Source: Alphaproteobacteria bacterium (GTDB lineage Bacteria > Pseudomonadota > Alphaproteobacteria > Reyranellales > Reyranellaceae). From it: a stretch of 64,000 nucleotides of DNA. The translations under genes were made by a program, and so were the position numbers. Where the stretch lies: assembly GCA_017308235.1 (NCBI GenBank), contig JAFKFL010000007.1:248001-312000 (forward strand), read 5' to 3'. The notes under the pieces were generated by a model. It was not told the origin of the DNA. It saw only the letters and a program-made list of their open reading frames with translations, and searched no databases. Shown one piece after another: positions 24,604 to 33,362 of this stretch. The stretch's first letter is position 1; each line of letters starts with the position of its first letter.

Positions 24604-25587
24604 CTAGACGGGTTGCAGGCCCGCGGTCTTCATGCGCGCTGTCCATTCCTGTTGATGGCTCTCGATCCGCGCCGTGAGCTCTTCCGGGGATGAGGTCTTG
24701 ACGTCGAGGCCGAGCGGCCGGAGCTCGCCCGCGACATCGCTCTCCTTGATCACGTCGCGCAGTGTGCGGTTCCAGGTCGCCAGGATGGGTGGCGGCGTAC
24801 CCCGCGCGGCGAAGAAGGCGAACCACTCCTCCATGTCGAGCTTGGGATAGCCGAGCTCGGGTGCGGTCGGGATGGTCGGCGCGATGGCGAGCCGCTTGCT
24901 GCCGGTAACGAACAGGATGCGGCAACGCCCGCCGCGATGGGCCGGCAGCAGGGAGGTGACGGTATTGACCGTCGCCGGAATGCGGCCATCCTGCAGGTCG
25001 TTCACCATGGGCACGGCGCCGCGGTAACTGACCGCTTCCAGCGATTCGCCGGTGGATTGAGCCAGCAGGATGTTAAGCACCTGCACGAAGGCGGTGTTCG
25101 ACGAGACGGCAATGCGCCGCCGCCGCGCATCGCCCGCCTTCAGCCACTGGAGGTAGTCGGAGAAACTCTCGATACCGAGCGTCGGCGAGACGGCGAACGC
25201 GATCGGGAAGGTGCCGACTTGCGTGATCGGTGCGAGATCGACCGCCGGGTTGTAGGGAAAATCCTTGGAGGAAAGCCGGGATACAAGCGTGGTCGAGGAC
25301 AGCAGGGCGAGCTGTGAGCCGTCGGTGGGACCCTTGCGCACGACCTCGCCAGGCAGGGCGCCGGATGAGCCGGCCCGGATCTCGACCGAAACATGCCGGC
25401 CGAGGCGTCGCTGCAAGTCCGCGGCGATCGAGCGCGCGACCGCGTCGGCGCCACCGCCGGCTTCAAAACCGATGAAGAGGCGGATCGGCCTGTCGGGCAA
25501 TGCGTCCTGGCCCCACGCAACGCTGGCCGCTCCCACAGGAACGACCGATGCGCCCAGCGCCAGAAAGGATCGACGGTCCAGATCCAT
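24604..25587 (-). CDS. Tripartite tricarboxylate transporter (Bug/TctC-type) solute-binding protein
   Basis: The 327-residue periplasmic binding protein has an N-terminal Tat-type signal (DRRSFLALGASVVPVGAA, cut after about AWG). The Bug-family core follows: RPIRLFIGFEAGGGADAVAR, then GHPIT-like segments, and EEWFAFFAARGTPPPI near the C-terminus. TctA/TctB membrane subunits are not nearby, as is common for the many orphan Bug genes in such genomes. The ligand is unknown, probably a carboxylate. Confidence 0.88.
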   Translation of the reverse strand: MDLDRRSFLALGASVVPVGAASVAWGQDALPDRPIRLFIGFEAGGGADAVARSIAADLQRRLGRHVSVEIRAGSSGALPGEVVRKGPTDGSQLALLSSTTLVSRLSSKDFPYNPAVDLAPITQVGTFPIAFAVSPTLGIESFSDYLQWLKAGDARRRRIAVSSNTAFVQVLNILLAQSTGESLEAVSYRGAVPMVNDLQDGRIPATVNTVTSLLPAHRGGRCRILFVTGSKRLAIAPTIPTAPELGYPKLDMEEWFAFFAARGTPPPILATWNRTLRDVIKESDVAGELRPLGLDVKTSSPEELTARIESHQQEWTARMKTAGLQPV

Positions 25588-25655
25588 CGCGCCATCTAAC
25601 GCAGCTTTCGCACCGCAAGAAAAGGTGTTGCGGCCAAAACGACCCCAATTGCAGC

Positions 25656-26210
25656 CTATTCGACCGATTTCTTCCGATTCGGGGTAAGGCCGTCCCATTC
25701 GAGACAAATCGCACGCTGCATGAGCACTGTGTCGACCCAGCGGCCGTGCTTGAAACCGACCCCCTGGAGCGTGCCGACCAGGCAGAAGCCGCAACTGCGG
25801 TGGAGCTCGACTGAACCTGTGTTAGCGCTGTCACCGATCACCGCCACCATCTGCCGCCAGGGCCCGAGCCGGCAGCGCTCGATCAGTTCGACGAGCAACG
25901 CCTTGCCAATGCCGCGGCCGGCCAGATCCCTGTCGAGATAGACCGAGTTCTCGACCGTGTGCCGGTAGGCCGCGCGCGGCCGGTACGACGTCGCGTAGCT
26001 GTAGCCGGCAACGCGCTCACCGATCCGGGCGACGATGTAGGGCAGGCCGAGCGCACGCACGTTCTGCCAGCGCGACACCATTTCCGCGCGCGATGGCGCC
26101 TCCTCCTCGAACGAGGCGAGGCCATGGCGCACGTGATGGCCATAGATCGCCGTGATCGCCTCGAAGTCCGCTTCGATCGCGTCGGCGATCACGAGCGCCT
26201 CGGTCGTCAT
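25656..26210 (-). CDS. GNAT N-acetyltransferase, phosphinothricin acetyltransferase-like
   Basis: The 184-residue protein starts at 26210 after a perfect AGGAGGAA. It contains IYGHHVRHGLASFEEEAPS and YIVARIGERVAGYSYATSYRPRAAYRHTVE. The acetyl-CoA loop DLAGRGIGKALL is present, with GFKHGRWVDTVLMQR at the C-terminus. This pattern is that of Pat/Bar-type acetyltransferases acting on phosphinothricin or methionine sulfoximine/sulfone. It follows a DUF1127 gene by 7 bp. Confidence 0.9.
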   Translation of the reverse strand: MTTEALVIADAIEADFEAITAIYGHHVRHGLASFEEEAPSRAEMVSRWQNVRALGLPYIVARIGERVAGYSYATSYRPRAAYRHTVENSVYLDRDLAGRGIGKALLVELIERCRLGPWRQMVAVIGDSANTGSVELHRSCGFCLVGTLQGVGFKHGRWVDTVLMQRAICLEWDGLTPNRKKSVE

Positions 26211-26217
26211 TTCCTCC

Positions 26218-26490
26218 TCATGCGCCACCGCCGACGCCGCTTTGGTCGTAGAGCGCGAACGCGGCGCTTCGTGGGTCGCCCCGGCGGTCGATCCGGCCTG
26301 TACGCCGATCGACATCCCGATCGGCGAAAGGCCGGGCACAATGTGCCTGTTCGCGATCGAGGCCGATGTCTCGCAGCAGGTGATCATCGAGCCCGCGCAG
26401 CGTGTCGAGCTGATACAGGCGCGACAGCGGCGAAGCGCCGATGTAGCGCACGATCTCGCGCAACAGGCCGGCGATGGAGCAGGTCGGCAT
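26218..26490 (-). CDS. DUF1127 domain small protein
   Basis: The 90-residue protein has the DUF1127 motif SRLYQLDTLRGLDDHLLRDIGLDR at about residues 22-46, then a basic tail. In alphaproteobacteria such Arg-rich small proteins affect RNA turnover, phosphate/carbon metabolism or stress responses. The ATG at 26490 is preferred over an upstream TTG at 26523. The C-terminal extension beyond the 45-50-residue core is longer than usual. It lies 7 bp upstream of the acetyltransferase gene. Confidence 0.72.
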   Translation of the reverse strand: MPTCSIAGLLREIVRYIGASPLSRLYQLDTLRGLDDHLLRDIGLDREQAHCARPFADRDVDRRTGRIDRRGDPRSAAFALYDQSGVGGGA

Positions 26491-26577
26491 GGCGCGACAT
26501 TGCGCGCGTTCAGGTGCCGACAACAGATCGTGGCCGTTATGCCAAGCATAAGCGGGCCTTCGGTCGAGGCTTCGACG

Positions 26578-26994
26578 TCAGCGCGTCAGCAGCGGATTGG
26601 GATGCTGGGCCTCCAACCCGCCGCTGCCGTAGGGTCGGGTGATGATCTCGAGCAGGTGGCCGTTGGGATCGTCGAAGTACAAGCCACGACCATCGTCCCA
26701 GCGATTGATCCTGTCGGGTTCGCGATGAAAAGGATCCGCCCAGGTGCGGATGCCGCGTTCGCGCAGGCGATCGAAGATCAGGTCGAATTCCGCCTCCGAG
26801 ACCAGGAAGGCGAAATGACGGGAGGCGATCTTCTCATCGGTCTGCAGGAGATCGAGCGAGGTCGGGCCGACCTGGACGACTGTGAAGTGTGCCAGTTGCC
26901 GCGCCGGTGCCAGACCAAGAACCTCGCACAGGAAGCGTGCGGTCGCCGCGCTGTCGCGCGTATGCACGATGGTGTGATTGAGGGTGATGGCCAT
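26578..26994 (-). CDS. VOC family protein
   Basis: The 138-residue protein begins TLNHTIVHTRDSAATARFLCEVLGL. It carries SRHFAFLVSEAEFD and RGLYFDDPNGHLLEIITRPYG, with His, His and Glu in the usual VOC metal-ligand places. It resembles the fosfomycin/glyoxalase-type group of unknown substrate. It stands alone between the DUF1127 gene and the transglycosylase. Confidence 0.87.
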   Translation of the reverse strand: MAITLNHTIVHTRDSAATARFLCEVLGLAPARQLAHFTVVQVGPTSLDLLQTDEKIASRHFAFLVSEAEFDLIFDRLRERGIRTWADPFHREPDRINRWDDGRGLYFDDPNGHLLEIITRPYGSGGLEAQHPNPLLTR

Positions 26995-27036
26995 GAGGTG
27001 AGGCTATCGCCTTCCTCTCTCGTTGCAATGGCAAGC

Positions 27037-27930
27037 TCAGTCGGTCGGATTTCGGAAAACGACGCAGGCGCCACCGGCGGCTTGCAGCCTTGCGCAGAGG
27101 GCGTTCGCGTCAGCGCGGCTTTTCTCCGAGATCCGGACGATGAAGGGTGGAAGGTCACGCTTGTATCTTTGGATGATCAGTGGCTGCCGGTCGCCCAGCA
27201 CGGCAGGGTATTTGCGCCGCAGCCGTTCGCAGGCGGCCAGGATGCCGCCTTCCGAATAGTTGCCTGCAAGCTGGACACCCCACGGTCCCCAGGCCGGGTC
27301 CTCGGTGAGAGGTGGCCGATGACTCACGCTCTCGACCATCACCTTGGCGATCTCGGTGCAGCGCGTGCCTTTGGCCGCTGCTTCCGTCGGCGTAGTCGAA
27401 GGCACGAACGTTGGCGGCTTCGGCGACGCCCAGGCTTCGGCGGCATAGCCGGTGATGATGCGAACATAGGCCTGCGTCTCGAACGGAAGGGAGCTGCGAC
27501 CGGCGAGCCAGGCTTCGACCTGGTTGGGGCCGGCATTGTAGGCTGCCGCGGCCAGGCCGAGGTTGCCGCGGAACGTCGAACGCAATTCGCGCAGATAGCT
27601 CGCCGACTCGCGCAGCGCCTGCAAGGGCTCGAACGCGTTCGTGAGCCCGCGCATTGCGGCGGTCTGCGGCATGAACTGCGCGATGCCTTGCGCTCCGGCC
27701 GGGCTGACCGCTGCCGGATCGAAGCGGCTCTCCTGCCAGATGAGGCGCGTGAAGAATTCCTCGGGAAGCGCGTTGTCGTCGGCCGCCTGCGCCAGCGTGT
27801 GGCAGATCTCGTCGACGGAGGGGCGCGACTCTTTCGGCGCCGCCGCGGCCGTTCCGGCCATCGTGGCGGCGAGCACCGTGCATGCAGCGATGAGTCCTAG
27901 CGTCAATTTCCACTGGCGCATTGCCGGCAT
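27037..27930 (-). CDS. Lytic transglycosylase (SLT domain) with C-terminal SPOR-like region
   Basis: The 297-residue protein starts at 27930 (GAAGGT upstream). It has a Sec signal peptide (residues 7-30), then the SLT fold: FFTRLIWQESRFDPAAVSPAGAQGIAQFMP with catalytic Glu in QES, and AAAAYNAGPNQVEAWL. The last 80 residues (VQLAGNYSEGGILAACERL ... ADANALCARLQAAGGACVV) have the SPOR-domain pattern for binding denuded peptidoglycan. It acts in the periplasm on murein glycan strands. Confidence 0.9.
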   Translation of the reverse strand: MPAMRQWKLTLGLIAACTVLAATMAGTAAAAPKESRPSVDEICHTLAQAADDNALPEEFFTRLIWQESRFDPAAVSPAGAQGIAQFMPQTAAMRGLTNAFEPLQALRESASYLRELRSTFRGNLGLAAAAYNAGPNQVEAWLAGRSSLPFETQAYVRIITGYAAEAWASPKPPTFVPSTTPTEAAAKGTRCTEIAKVMVESVSHRPPLTEDPAWGPWGVQLAGNYSEGGILAACERLRRKYPAVLGDRQPLIIQRYKRDLPPFIVRISEKSRADANALCARLQAAGGACVVFRNPTD

Positions 27931-28046
27931 GATGACCTTCAGGCACGTGCCATTGCAACTCGCGAAAAGCCGTCCCGGGATGCGACGGCATTGGTTCTGG
28001 GTTAGCGTGCCGATCGTCCACGCTTGCCGACAGGAGCCGGTCCCAC

Positions 28047-28949
28047 ATGAAGCTTGGCGTTGCATTGCCCGTCATCGACGCCGAGGTCGGTGGCGATCCC
28101 GCGGCCATCCGCGATTTCGCCCAGGCGGCGGAAGAGATTGGCTATCACGATTTGTCCGCGCCGGATCATGTGCTCGGCGTCAACGCCGCGAGCCGGCCGG
28201 AGTGGGGAGATCGCAACACGTCCGCGGATGTGTTTCAGGATCCATTCGTCCTCTTCGGCTTTCTGGCAGGCTGCACCAGGGCCATCGGCTTTTCGACACA
28301 GGTGTTGATCCTGGCGCAGCGTCAGGCTGTGCTTGTTGCAAAGCAGGCGGCCTGCCTCGACGTTCTGTGCGGGGGGCGCTTTCGCCTCGGCGTCGGTGTC
28401 GGCTGGAACGAAGTGGAGTTCGTCGGACTGAATGAGTCATTCCGCAACCGCGGCCGCCGCTCGGAAGAGCAGGTCGAGGTCATGCGGGCGCTATGGGCCG
28501 ACCGGCACGTCACCTTCAACGGCAAATATCACACTATTGAGGATGCCGGGATCAATCCGTTGCCGGTGAAGCGTTCGATCCCGATTTGGCTCGGTGGCCA
28601 TGCCGACGCCACGCTGCGCCGGGTTGCGAGTTGGGGCGATGGCTGGATGCCGTTGAGCTATGGACCCGGCGATGAGGCGAGAGCCGCTATCGACAAGATG
28701 CGAGCGTACGCGGAGGCAGCCGGCCGGGATCCGGCTTCCATCGGCATCGATACGCGGGTGACCGCGGGCATCGGCGACGAAGGCGATTGGCGTGAGACTG
28801 TCAGCTTCTGGAAATCATGCGGCGTCACGGATCTTACTCTCGGTACATATTCCGGACGAGGTCACCTCCGCCGCATCGAGGGCAGGTCCCTGTCCGCCCA
28901 CCTCATCGCCATCAAGCGGTACTGGAACGCCGTCGCCGATCTGCTCTAG
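28047..28949 (+). CDS. LLM class F420/FMN-dependent oxidoreductase
   Basis: The 300-residue luciferase-like monooxygenase-fold protein has EEIGYHDLSAPDHVLG, the RFRLGVGVGWNEVEFVGLN core, and PIWLGGHADATLRRVASWGDGWMP. These define the TIGR03619-type group. AGGAGCC precedes the ATG. Its stop overlaps that of the convergent LysR gene. The flavin cofactor and substrate are not determinable from sequence. Confidence 0.9.
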   Translation: MKLGVALPVIDAEVGGDPAAIRDFAQAAEEIGYHDLSAPDHVLGVNAASRPEWGDRNTSADVFQDPFVLFGFLAGCTRAIGFSTQVLILAQRQAVLVAKQAACLDVLCGGRFRLGVGVGWNEVEFVGLNESFRNRGRRSEEQVEVMRALWADRHVTFNGKYHTIEDAGINPLPVKRSIPIWLGGHADATLRRVASWGDGWMPLSYGPGDEARAAIDKMRAYAEAAGRDPASIGIDTRVTAGIGDEGDWRETVSFWKSCGVTDLTLGTYSGRGHLRRIEGRSLSAHLIAIKRYWNAVADLL

Positions 28950-29890
28950 TCGCGCACGCGTTTGCCTTCGCTGAAGCCTGAGGCGGCGCGGCGCAGCGCC
29001 GCGACGGTCTCGCGCAGGCCGCGATGCAATGGCTTGTCTCGGCGCAGCACCAAGCCGATCTTGCGCGAGAGCTTGGGCGACAGCGACTGGACTAGAAGGT
29101 TGGAGGCCTTGTAGGGGCCGTCGACCGCCATGCGTGGGACGACGCCGCAGCCTAAGCCCGCGCCGACCAGCTCCTTGATCGCCTCGACGCTGCCCAGCTC
29201 CATCACCGGCTTGATCAGGAATCCGGCCTCGGCGAACCAGTCGTCGACGATGCGCCGTGTTTGCGAGCCTGATTCATGGAGCACGATCGGATGGCGCGAC
29301 AGCACCGCGGGTGTCACCAGCTTGGGCAGTATGCCGCCGCGGCGCGGCGAGAGCACGACGAACTCGTCGTCGAACAACGGCGTTACCTCGAACATGCGGC
29401 CGGGCGCGGGCAGCGTCACCAGGCCGAGGTCGAGCGTGTTCTCCTCGACCTGCTTCAGGATATCGACCGAGTTGCCGGTGTTGACGATCACCTCCAGCGC
29501 CGTGAACTGGCGCCGCAGTTCGCGCAGCACCGGCGGCAGGAAGTGGATGCAGGCCGTGGCGCCCGTGCCGATGCGCACGCGGCTGATCGAGCCCTCGACG
29601 TAGGGTGCGATCGCGTCACGCGCCGCGGTGGTGGCCTCGAAGATGCGGCGCGTATGCAGCAGCAGCTCGGCGCCGGCCGGTGTGGGCGTGGCGCGCTTGC
29701 CGACGCGCTCGATCAACCGCACGCCCAGCCGCTTCTCGAGCTGGCGGATCTGCAGGCTGATCGCGGGCTGGGTGAGGTTGAGTCGGTCTGCCGTCGCCGA
29801 GAAGCTGCCGAGCTCGATCACTTGCGTGAAGGTGTCGAGGTGGTCGAGATTGAGGCTGCGCGTTCTCAAAGTAATCCTTATGATCTGCAT
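28946..29890 (-). CDS. LysR family transcriptional regulator
   Basis: The 314-residue protein has the N-terminal helix-turn-helix LGSFSATADRLNLTQPAISLQIRQLEKRLGVRL and a LysR substrate-binding domain with RIGTGATACIHFLPPVLRELR. The ATG at 29890 lacks an RBS; the start may be some codons downstream. It is tail-to-tail with the LLM oxidoreductase. The nearest divergently placed target would lie upstream of 29890, where an SDR gene ends, so the regulated gene is unclear. Confidence 0.9.
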   Translation of the reverse strand: MQIIRITLRTRSLNLDHLDTFTQVIELGSFSATADRLNLTQPAISLQIRQLEKRLGVRLIERVGKRATPTPAGAELLLHTRRIFEATTAARDAIAPYVEGSISRVRIGTGATACIHFLPPVLRELRRQFTALEVIVNTGNSVDILKQVEENTLDLGLVTLPAPGRMFEVTPLFDDEFVVLSPRRGGILPKLVTPAVLSRHPIVLHESGSQTRRIVDDWFAEAGFLIKPVMELGSVEAIKELVGAGLGCGVVPRMAVDGPYKASNLLVQSLSPKLSRKIGLVLRRDKPLHRGLRETVAALRRAASGFSEGKRVRD

Positions 29891-29966
29891 AAGGCAGAAA
29901 AGGATTACTAATATACGCCCTTCGCGCGCGGGGCGCCAGCCAGCGTCCCGCGGTCGGGAAAGGGTC

Positions 29967-30746
29967 TCAGGCTGTCGTGCCGCCGTCGACGGGGAGCGCC
30001 GCGCCGGTGATGAACGAGGCCTCGTCCGACAACAGGAACAGCGCTGCGTTGGCGATCTCCTCCGGGCGGGCAGGGCGGCCCATCGGATTCTGGCCGGCGC
30101 GTTGTTTCACCAGTTCCTCCGAATCGCGGCCGCGCGTGCTCTGCTGGTCGGGACGATTGACGAAGACGCGCAGCATGGGCGTGTCGGTGGCGCCGGGGCA
30201 GATCACGTTGACGCGGATATTCTCCTTGGCGACCCGCTTGGCGAGCGCCTTGGCGAAGCCCACGACGCCGAACTTCACCGCCGAGTAGACCGGGCTGAAG
30301 ATCGAGCCCTGCAGGCCGGAGGTCGAGGCGGTGTAGAGCAGGCTGCCGCCGCCGCGCGCCCTGAGCTCGGGTAATGCCGCCTCGGTGGTGACGAGCTGGG
30401 AGCGCAGGTTGAGATCGACTGCGGTCGCGAAGTCCGCCATGTCGATGCCCTCGATCGAGGCTGGCCCCGGATGGCCGAGATGGTTCCACACGAAATCGAG
30501 GCCGCCGAAGGTGTTCGCCGTTTCGCGCACGATGCGCCGCGCATTCGCGTCCTCACGCAGGTCGGTCGCGATGCCGATCGCCTTGCCGCCGCCGTCGGTG
30601 ATCTGCTTCACGACAGCATCGACGCTCTTGCCGTCGAGGTCGACCACGGCCACGCGTGCGCCTTCGCGCGCGAAGCGCACCGCGCCGGCACGGCCCATGC
30701 CCGAACCTGCCGCCGTCACGATCCCGATCTTGTCTTTCAGTCTCAT
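29967..30746 (-). CDS. SDR family NAD(P)-dependent oxidoreductase
   Basis: The 259-residue classical short-chain dehydrogenase has the cofactor motif TAAGSGMGRAGA, Asp after VAVVDLDG suggesting NAD preference, and NHLG for the usual NNAG. The active-site Ser and YSAVKFG (Tyr-x-x-x-Lys) follow, then PGATDTPM and a C-terminal GAALPVDGG. GGGAGAGGC precedes the ATG. The NHLG variant of the NNAG motif is slightly unusual. Confidence 0.92.
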   Translation of the reverse strand: MRLKDKIGIVTAAGSGMGRAGAVRFAREGARVAVVDLDGKSVDAVVKQITDGGGKAIGIATDLREDANARRIVRETANTFGGLDFVWNHLGHPGPASIEGIDMADFATAVDLNLRSQLVTTEAALPELRARGGGSLLYTASTSGLQGSIFSPVYSAVKFGVVGFAKALAKRVAKENIRVNVICPGATDTPMLRVFVNRPDQQSTRGRDSEELVKQRAGQNPMGRPARPEEIANAALFLLSDEASFITGAALPVDGGTTA

Positions 30747-30845
30747 GGCGCCTCTCCCGTGGTCGTTGTGCGTTGATGCCAGGCGACTCCGCGCGAAGAG
30801 GATGCGTCTGGCAAGTCAGCGATGACGACCCGGTTCGCTCTGAGA

Positions 30846-30899
30846 GAATGGCCATCCGTGCTGGACGAAGGTCGTGTGGGACGCGTCAACGCGACGGGC
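30846..30899 (-). pseudogene. Short remnant homologous to the 3' part of the Erm/KsgA-like gene
   Basis: Positions 30846-30899 match 32496-32550: 24 of the first 25 bases are identical, as are the last 9. The second copy encodes the C-terminal FVQHEWPF of the methyltransferase; here the same frame reads FVQHGWPF just after the amidase stop. No larger gene survives, so it appears to be a leftover of a duplication around the amidase gene. Confidence 0.5.
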
Positions 30900-30916
30900 G
30901 TCGCGCGATACCCCTT

Positions 30917-32347
30917 TCAACCGATCATTGCTGGACGCTTGTCCTTCCAGGGCTTGGCCTCCTCCAGTTGTGCAGCGAGGCGGAAGAGGCGGGCTTCGTC
31001 GCCGAAAGGCGCCACGAACTGCACTCCGACCGGCAAGCCCGACGGGGCCCAATGCAGCGGTACTGACATCGCCGGATTGCCGGCGGCATTGAACAGTGAC
31101 GTGAAGGCAATCGAGCGATTCACCGCCACGAGGTAGCCATCGGTATCCTTGCTCGAGAGCGTCAGCACGCCAAGCGGCCACGGCGGCGAGCACATGGTCG
31201 GCGTCAGCAGGATGTCGTGCTGTACGAAGAAGCGCGCCACGATGCGGCCGACGCGGTGGATGGTGGTAATGGCGGCGGCGTAGTCGGCGGCGGTGTATTT
31301 GATGCCAAGTTCGGCCAGTGACCAGGTCAACGGCTCGGCATCGGTTGCTTCCAGTTTCTTGCCGATCACCTTGGCGCGCGCGGCCAGCGAGGCATAGACA
31401 TTGGCCGCGACCAGCACGCGCGTGGCCTCGCGGAAGGCGTCGGCGTCGAACGTCGGTCGCGCGATCGTCACGGTGTGGCCCAATGACTGGCAGAGCTTCG
31501 CGGCATCCTCCGCGGCTTGGCGGCATTCCACATCGACAGGCTCGCCGTTCCACGGCTCCAAGCACAGCGCGACGCGCAGCTTGCCCGGATCGCGGCCAAC
31601 CTCGTCGATGAACTTGCCGGCGGGCGGTGGCGCCCAATAGGGATCGCCGATATCGGGTCCGGCCGTCGCATCGAGCAGTGCTGCGCTATCGCGCACGCTG
31701 ATGCTGACGCAATGGCCGACGCTCTGGCCGCCCCAGCCTTCGCCGACGTCCGGCCCGCTGGGATTGCGTGCACGCGTGGGCTTCACGCCGAACAGGCCGC
31801 AGGCCGAGGCGGGAATGCGGATCGAGCCGCCGCCGTCGGTGGCATGCGCCATCGGCAGGATGCGGGCAGCAACCGCGGCGGCGGAACCGCCGGATGAGCC
31901 GCCGCTGCTATAGCCGAGGTTCCATGGATTGCGACAGGGCCCGAACATCGCCGGCTCGGTCGAGGGTGCCAGTCCCATCTCGGGGGAGGCCGACTTGCCG
32001 AAAGTCACGAGGCCGGCGGCTCGGTAGCGAGCGACGATGGTGGCGTCATGGGGTGCCACGAAATCGGCGAACAGCTTGCTCGATCCGGTCGTGCGTGTGC
32101 CCGCGAGCGGCGCGCCGAGATCCTTCAGCAGGAACGGCGCGCCGGCAAGCGGGCCTGCCGGCGACGAAGCTTTCGCGGTCTGCCGCGCCAGGTCATAGAG
32201 CGGGACGGTGATGGCATTGATCTCGGGATTGCGCTTCTCGGCGCGCGCGATGGCCTCCTCGAGGACCTCCGACACCGTGAGCTGGCGCTTGGCGATCAGC
32301 GCGCTCAGCCCCATCGCATCCAGCTTTTCGTATTCCGCGATTGCCAT
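30917..32347 (-). CDS. Amidase (amidase-signature family)
   Basis: The 476-residue protein has the amidase-signature triad elements: Lys75 in PFLLKDLG, the Ser-rich [17 protein letters not shown] with the cis-Ser, and nucleophile Ser175 in [11 protein letters not shown]. The length matches AS-family amidases acting on small aliphatic or aromatic amides. The start at 32347 follows AAGGAAATGG. A fragment homologous to the neighbouring methyltransferase gene's end lies just after its stop, so the gene is bracketed by a direct repeat of about 55 bp. Confidence 0.92.
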   Translation of the reverse strand: MAIAEYEKLDAMGLSALIAKRQLTVSEVLEEAIARAEKRNPEINAITVPLYDLARQTAKASSPAGPLAGAPFLLKDLGAPLAGTRTTGSSKLFADFVAPHDATIVARYRAAGLVTFGKSASPEMGLAPSTEPAMFGPCRNPWNLGYSSGGSSGGSAAAVAARILPMAHATDGGGSIRIPASACGLFGVKPTRARNPSGPDVGEGWGGQSVGHCVSISVRDSAALLDATAGPDIGDPYWAPPPAGKFIDEVGRDPGKLRVALCLEPWNGEPVDVECRQAAEDAAKLCQSLGHTVTIARPTFDADAFREATRVLVAANVYASLAARAKVIGKKLEATDAEPLTWSLAELGIKYTAADYAAAITTIHRVGRIVARFFVQHDILLTPTMCSPPWPLGVLTLSSKDTDGYLVAVNRSIAFTSLFNAAGNPAMSVPLHWAPSGLPVGVQFVAPFGDEARLFRLAAQLEEAKPWKDKRPAMIG

Positions 32348-32456
32348 CGTTCCATTTCCTTCCGTCGGTTCGGTCGCGTCAGCGAACAGAACGATAGTTC
32401 TCAACCATCGTACTCGCCATCGCGGTTTTTCTAATGGCGGGCTGTCGGAACGAAGA

Positions 32457-33143
32457 TCAACCTCGACGAGCTGCCCTCGACTCCTTCCGTCCGTCGAATG
32501 GCCATTCGTGCTGGACGAAGCTGGCGTACTGCCGAGCCATGGCGACGGGCAGAAGCGGCGGATCGCGGCGTGTGATGGTGAGCAAGCCGGCATCGACGCG
32601 CGGCACCGGGCGGAAGCTCGTTGCCGGAATGCGTCGTGCGAGATGTATCTCCCACCACGGCGCCCAGGTCGTGGAAAGAAGCGTCGCCGGTGGCATGGCC
32701 GCGCGCTTCAGCGCCACTTCCCATTGCACGATGACATCGGCGCGGCGGAGCGTCGTCGCGGGATCGTCCAGTAGATGGCGCAGGATGTCGGTGGTGCGGC
32801 CGAACGGCAGCGAGCCCACGATCCGGAACGGCTCGCGCGGCAGGGTGATCGCCAGGAAATCGCTTGCGACGACATGGACGAGGTTGTTGGTGACGCGGCT
32901 GTTGGCCATCTGCTCGCGCAGCCGCTGCGCCCAGTGCGGATCCGGCTCGATGGCGACCACGCGCAAGGCGCGGCGCACGAGTGCCCGCGTCAGCGCTCCT
33001 GTACCGGCACCGACCTCGATGACAAGTTCACCAGGAGCGAATCCTGCCTGATCGACGATCTGGTCGGCGGTGGCGGGATCAAGAAAGTTTTGGCCGAGCC
33101 GGCGCCGCCGCCAGTCCCGGTCTGTCCGCCGCCGGGCGGACAC
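32457..33143 (-). CDS. rRNA adenine N6-methyltransferase family protein (Erm/KsgA-like)
   Basis: The 228-residue protein from a GTG start has the family N-terminus RRRLGQNFLDPATADQIV and SAM motif I VIEVGAGTGALT (residues 41-52). An acidic VVAIEPDPHW and VVASDFL (adenine contact) follow. Motif IV, normally N-(L/I)-P-(Y/F), reads S111-L-P-F. The C-terminus (FVQHEWPF) is shorter than in KsgA and closer to Erm-type proteins. It could methylate 23S or another RNA; the Asn-to-Ser change makes activity uncertain. An Erm-like role in macrolide resistance is inference. Confidence 0.8.
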   Translation of the reverse strand: MSARRRTDRDWRRRRLGQNFLDPATADQIVDQAGFAPGELVIEVGAGTGALTRALVRRALRVVAIEPDPHWAQRLREQMANSRVTNNLVHVVASDFLAITLPREPFRIVGSLPFGRTTDILRHLLDDPATTLRRADVIVQWEVALKRAAMPPATLLSTTWAPWWEIHLARRIPATSFRPVPRVDAGLLTITRRDPPLLPVAMARQYASFVQHEWPFDGRKESRAARRG

Positions 33144-33362
33144 AGAAGAACACCATGGTCATGGGCGGACTTCTAACATGACGAAGGCACGATGCTCCAC
33201 AACTAAGGTCAATCCGGAGATCGATGCATATCGGCGCGATGGCATAGCTTTGGAACTGTGGCTGAGCCCAAGCGTTGCAAATCTCGGCCGACACGATCGG
33301 GCCGACACGATCAGGTTGGCGTTGATCGCGACGGGTGCATTCCTTGTTTTCAAAGGACCGCC

